Assembly (NCBI GenBank): GCA_944321385.1
Contig: CALULC010000002.1
Location: 1 to 53,367 of the forward strand
Length of the DNA stretch: 53,367 nucleotides
Direction: 5' to 3'
From: an uncultured Atopobiaceae bacterium
GTDB lineage: Bacteria > Actinomycetota > Coriobacteriia > Coriobacteriales > Atopobiaceae
The position numbers were made by a program, and so were the translations under genes. The stretch's first letter is position 1; every line of letters starts with the position of its first letter. The notes under the pieces were generated by a model that worked only from the letters and a program-made list of their open reading frames with translations, made no database searches and was not told the DNA's origin. Below are positions 52,111 through 53,367 of this stretch, one piece after another.

Positions 52111-52141
52111 ATGATACGAAGGGACTGTCCCTTCGTATCAT
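52111..52141. repeat. Perfect 15+1+15 palindrome, GAAGGGACTGTCCCTTC type
   Basis: ATGATACGAAGGGAC, T, GTCCCTTCGTATCAT. Lies between the response regulator start side and the stop of the PHP gene; overlaps the PHP stop by 4 bp. Confidence 0.9.
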
Positions 52142-52977
52142 AGCGGCATGGGCTCCCAGGTGCCGTCTGCGCGCGGGGCCTCGACGGAGCGGTAGCCCAC
52201 GGACCAGGCATGGGCGTAGGCATCGCGGATGCCGTCACACATGTCTGCGGGAACGTGCGCGTCCGAGCCCACGGTGATGGGGACGCCGGCACGGCAGAAG
52301 CGCCCGAGCAGGCCGCGCGAGGGGTAGTAGTCCCCCACCCCCTTGCGCCAACCGGCCGTGGAGAGCTCCACGCGACGCCCGGTGTCATGCGCGCAGGCGA
52401 CCATCTCGTCCCAGAGCGGCGAGAGGTCGATCGTGGCGGCAAAGCCCTCGCTGCGCATGCGCTCGGGCAGGTCCGGGTGCGCCATCGAGTCAAACGGAAG
52501 CGGGCTCTCGCAGGCATGGCACCAGGCCTCCACGTACCGACGCCAGACCTCGTCGGGACCGAGCTCGCGCCAGATGGTCAGGTCGGACGTATCGTCGATC
52601 CACGCGCCGTCGTCCTTCTCGCCGAGCCAATGAACGCTGCCGAGAAGCACCTGCGCCCCCGCGCTCCAGCGAAGGACGTTCTCCTCGCAGCCGGGATACC
52701 AATCCGCTTCAAAGCCGTAAATTAACTCCAGCTCAGGATGGGCATCACAGGCAGCCTCCCACTCAGCGCGGTGCGCCGCGAGGTCGTCTTCGGTCACCTG
52801 AACCTCTCCCGCGGGGTCCATCGGACCGGATGGGAGCGTGAGGTGATCAGTCGAGACCAGAACGGCGCAGCCCGCCGCGGCAGCGGCGCGCGCGTTCTCC
52901 TCGAACGTCCCCACGCCATCCGAATAGCGCGTGTGCGTGTGGCAGTCCACGATCGAGCAAGGCGCGAGCGAGCGCAT
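52138..52977 (-). CDS. PHP-family phosphatase (histidinol-phosphatase-like)
   Basis: 279 residues from ATG 52975-52977 (GGGGAGG site). Metal ligands DCHTHTRYSDG (11-21), VSTDHLT, GFEADWYPG, SVHWLG, and SDAHVPADM. PHP/HisK-type phosphoesterase fold. Not in a histidine operon here, so the substrate is open. In-frame upstream extension overlaps a palindrome and is rejected. Confidence 0.88.
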   Translation of the reverse strand: MRSLAPCSIVDCHTHTRYSDGVGTFEENARAAAAAGCAVLVSTDHLTLPSGPMDPAGEVQVTEDDLAAHRAEWEAACDAHPELELIYGFEADWYPGCEENVLRWSAGAQVLLGSVHWLGEKDDGAWIDDTSDLTIWRELGPDEVWRRYVEAWCHACESPLPFDSMAHPDLPERMRSEGFAATIDLSPLWDEMVACAHDTGRRVELSTAGWRKGVGDYYPSRGLLGRFCRAGVPITVGSDAHVPADMCDGIRDAYAHAWSVGYRSVEAPRADGTWEPMPL

Positions 52978-53009
52978 CACAAGGGCCTCCCCATCCTCTG
53001 CCGACAAGC

Positions 53010-53079
53010 GCCGAAACAGAGATTCGGCACAAATCGACCCTCTCAAATGCCTCATTTTGTGCCGATTCTCTGTTTCGGC
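53010..53079. repeat. 24-bp inverted repeat upstream of the PHP gene
   Basis: 53010-53033 pairs with 53056-53079 (one mismatch), loop of 22; arms begin GCCGAAACAGAG. Third palindrome type in the host part. Confidence 0.8.
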
Positions 53080-53102
53080 ACAAGGTGGCAGGCGACAAAC
53101 GG

Positions 53103-53135
53103 AAAAGGGCCGCCGGGCGAGAAACCCGACGGCCC
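53103..53135 (-). terminator. Intrinsic terminator of carB
   Basis: GGGCCGCCGGG (53107-53117) with CCCGACGGCCC (53125-53135), one mismatch, then UUUU on minus. Confidence 0.85.
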
Positions 53136-53137
53136 GA

Positions 53138-53166
53138 ATGATACGAAGGGACTGTCCCTTCGTATC
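53138..53166. repeat. Palindrome, GAAGGGACTGTCCCTTC type
   Basis: ATACGAAGGGAC, T, GTCCCTTCGTAT perfect core; one base before the carB stop. Third copy of this type within 5.5 kb. Confidence 0.85.
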
Positions 53167-53367
53167 CTACAAGTCCTGGAGGGCGTAGACGTCGAGCGTG
53201 CCCTCACGCAGCGCCGCGATGGCCTGCACCAGCGCGACCGCGCCGGACATGGTGGTGGCCATGTCGATGCCGCGGCTCACGGCCTCGCTTCTCATCTTGG
53301 TGCCGTCGCCGCGGGAGCTGTGGCCCTTGGGCGTGTTGATGAGGAAGGAGATCTTGCCGTCGGCCAT
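53167..53367 (-). CDS. carB: Carbamoyl-phosphate synthase large chain, C-terminal end
   Basis: Last 66 residues; the gene runs off the right edge. KISFLINTPKGHSSRGDGTK and IRSEAVSRG-like text (allosteric, MGS-type domain) are typical of CarB. It makes carbamoyl phosphate for pyrimidine and arginine synthesis. Followed by its terminator. Confidence 0.93.
   Translation of the reverse strand: MADGKISFLINTPKGHSSRGDGTKMRSEAVSRGIDMATTMSGAVALVQAIAALREGTLDVYALQDL

Overview
High-GC bacterial chromosome, most likely an actinobacterium of the class Coriobacteriia (Olsenella/Atopobiaceae-like). This is inferred from GC-rich codon use, GTG/TTG starts, the tig-clpP-clpX cluster and the overall style of the encoded proteins; no marker gene was compared. 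About 34.5 kb of the 53 kb is one temperate siphovirus-type prophage (717-35201). The remainder is host chromosome.

Left host edge and insertion: the window opens inside valS (minus strand). The prophage is inserted at codons 2-6 of valS. A 15-bp core, CTTGGGCATCTCTTC, occurs at 717-731 and 35187-35201. The phage end supplies a new ATG, ribosome binding site and near-consensus promoter for valS. The original GTG start and its ribosome site are stranded at 35202-35220.

Prophage, read on the minus strand from the switch at about 31.5 kb leftwards: Cro-like regulator, small genes, an antirepressor broken by an in-frame amber codon, a highly structured non-coding stretch (29.4-29.9 kb), DUF1351 and Bet-type recombination proteins, a C5 DNA methyltransferase with a G9 tract, a string of small zinc or hypothetical proteins, a Lar-like protein, a MazG-like protein, a lipoprotein, a HicA-like protein with a second G9 tract, a DUF4373 replication protein and a sigma-region-4-like late regulator. 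Then come small and large terminase, portal, a MuF head protein with a toxin-like C-terminus plus a probable immunity gene, a thioredoxin-like protein, scaffold, capsid, connector genes, tail tube, a tail chaperone pair with a T TTT TTA -1 frameshift site, a tape measure with a broken 3' frame, tail tip/fibre proteins, holin and endolysin. Rightwards from the switch (plus strand) are a CI/LexA-like repressor, a PH-domain protein, an Abi_2 (AbiD/F) HEPN-like protein behind its own promoter and a structured, terminated leader RNA, and the tyrosine integrase.

Right host part: a zinc-ribbon membrane protein with RHS-like repeats, a TatD-family nuclease, a family 8 glycosyltransferase, tig-clpP-clpX, tRNA-Leu(UAG), a small membrane protein, a sigma factor with a DUF4179 anti-sigma protein, an HTH-Fic protein, a decayed acetyltransferase, a YbjQ protein, a response regulator with a lantibiotic-immunity-type ABC transporter and histidine kinase, a PHP phosphatase and the end of carB. 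This host section carries a family of near-perfect intergenic palindromes.

The features most worth a second look are the valS 5' insertion with start-codon replacement, the MuF toxin/immunity pair, the Abi gene with its leader RNA, the chaperone frameshift, the poly-G tracts, the broken antirepressor and tape-measure frames, and the palindrome family.
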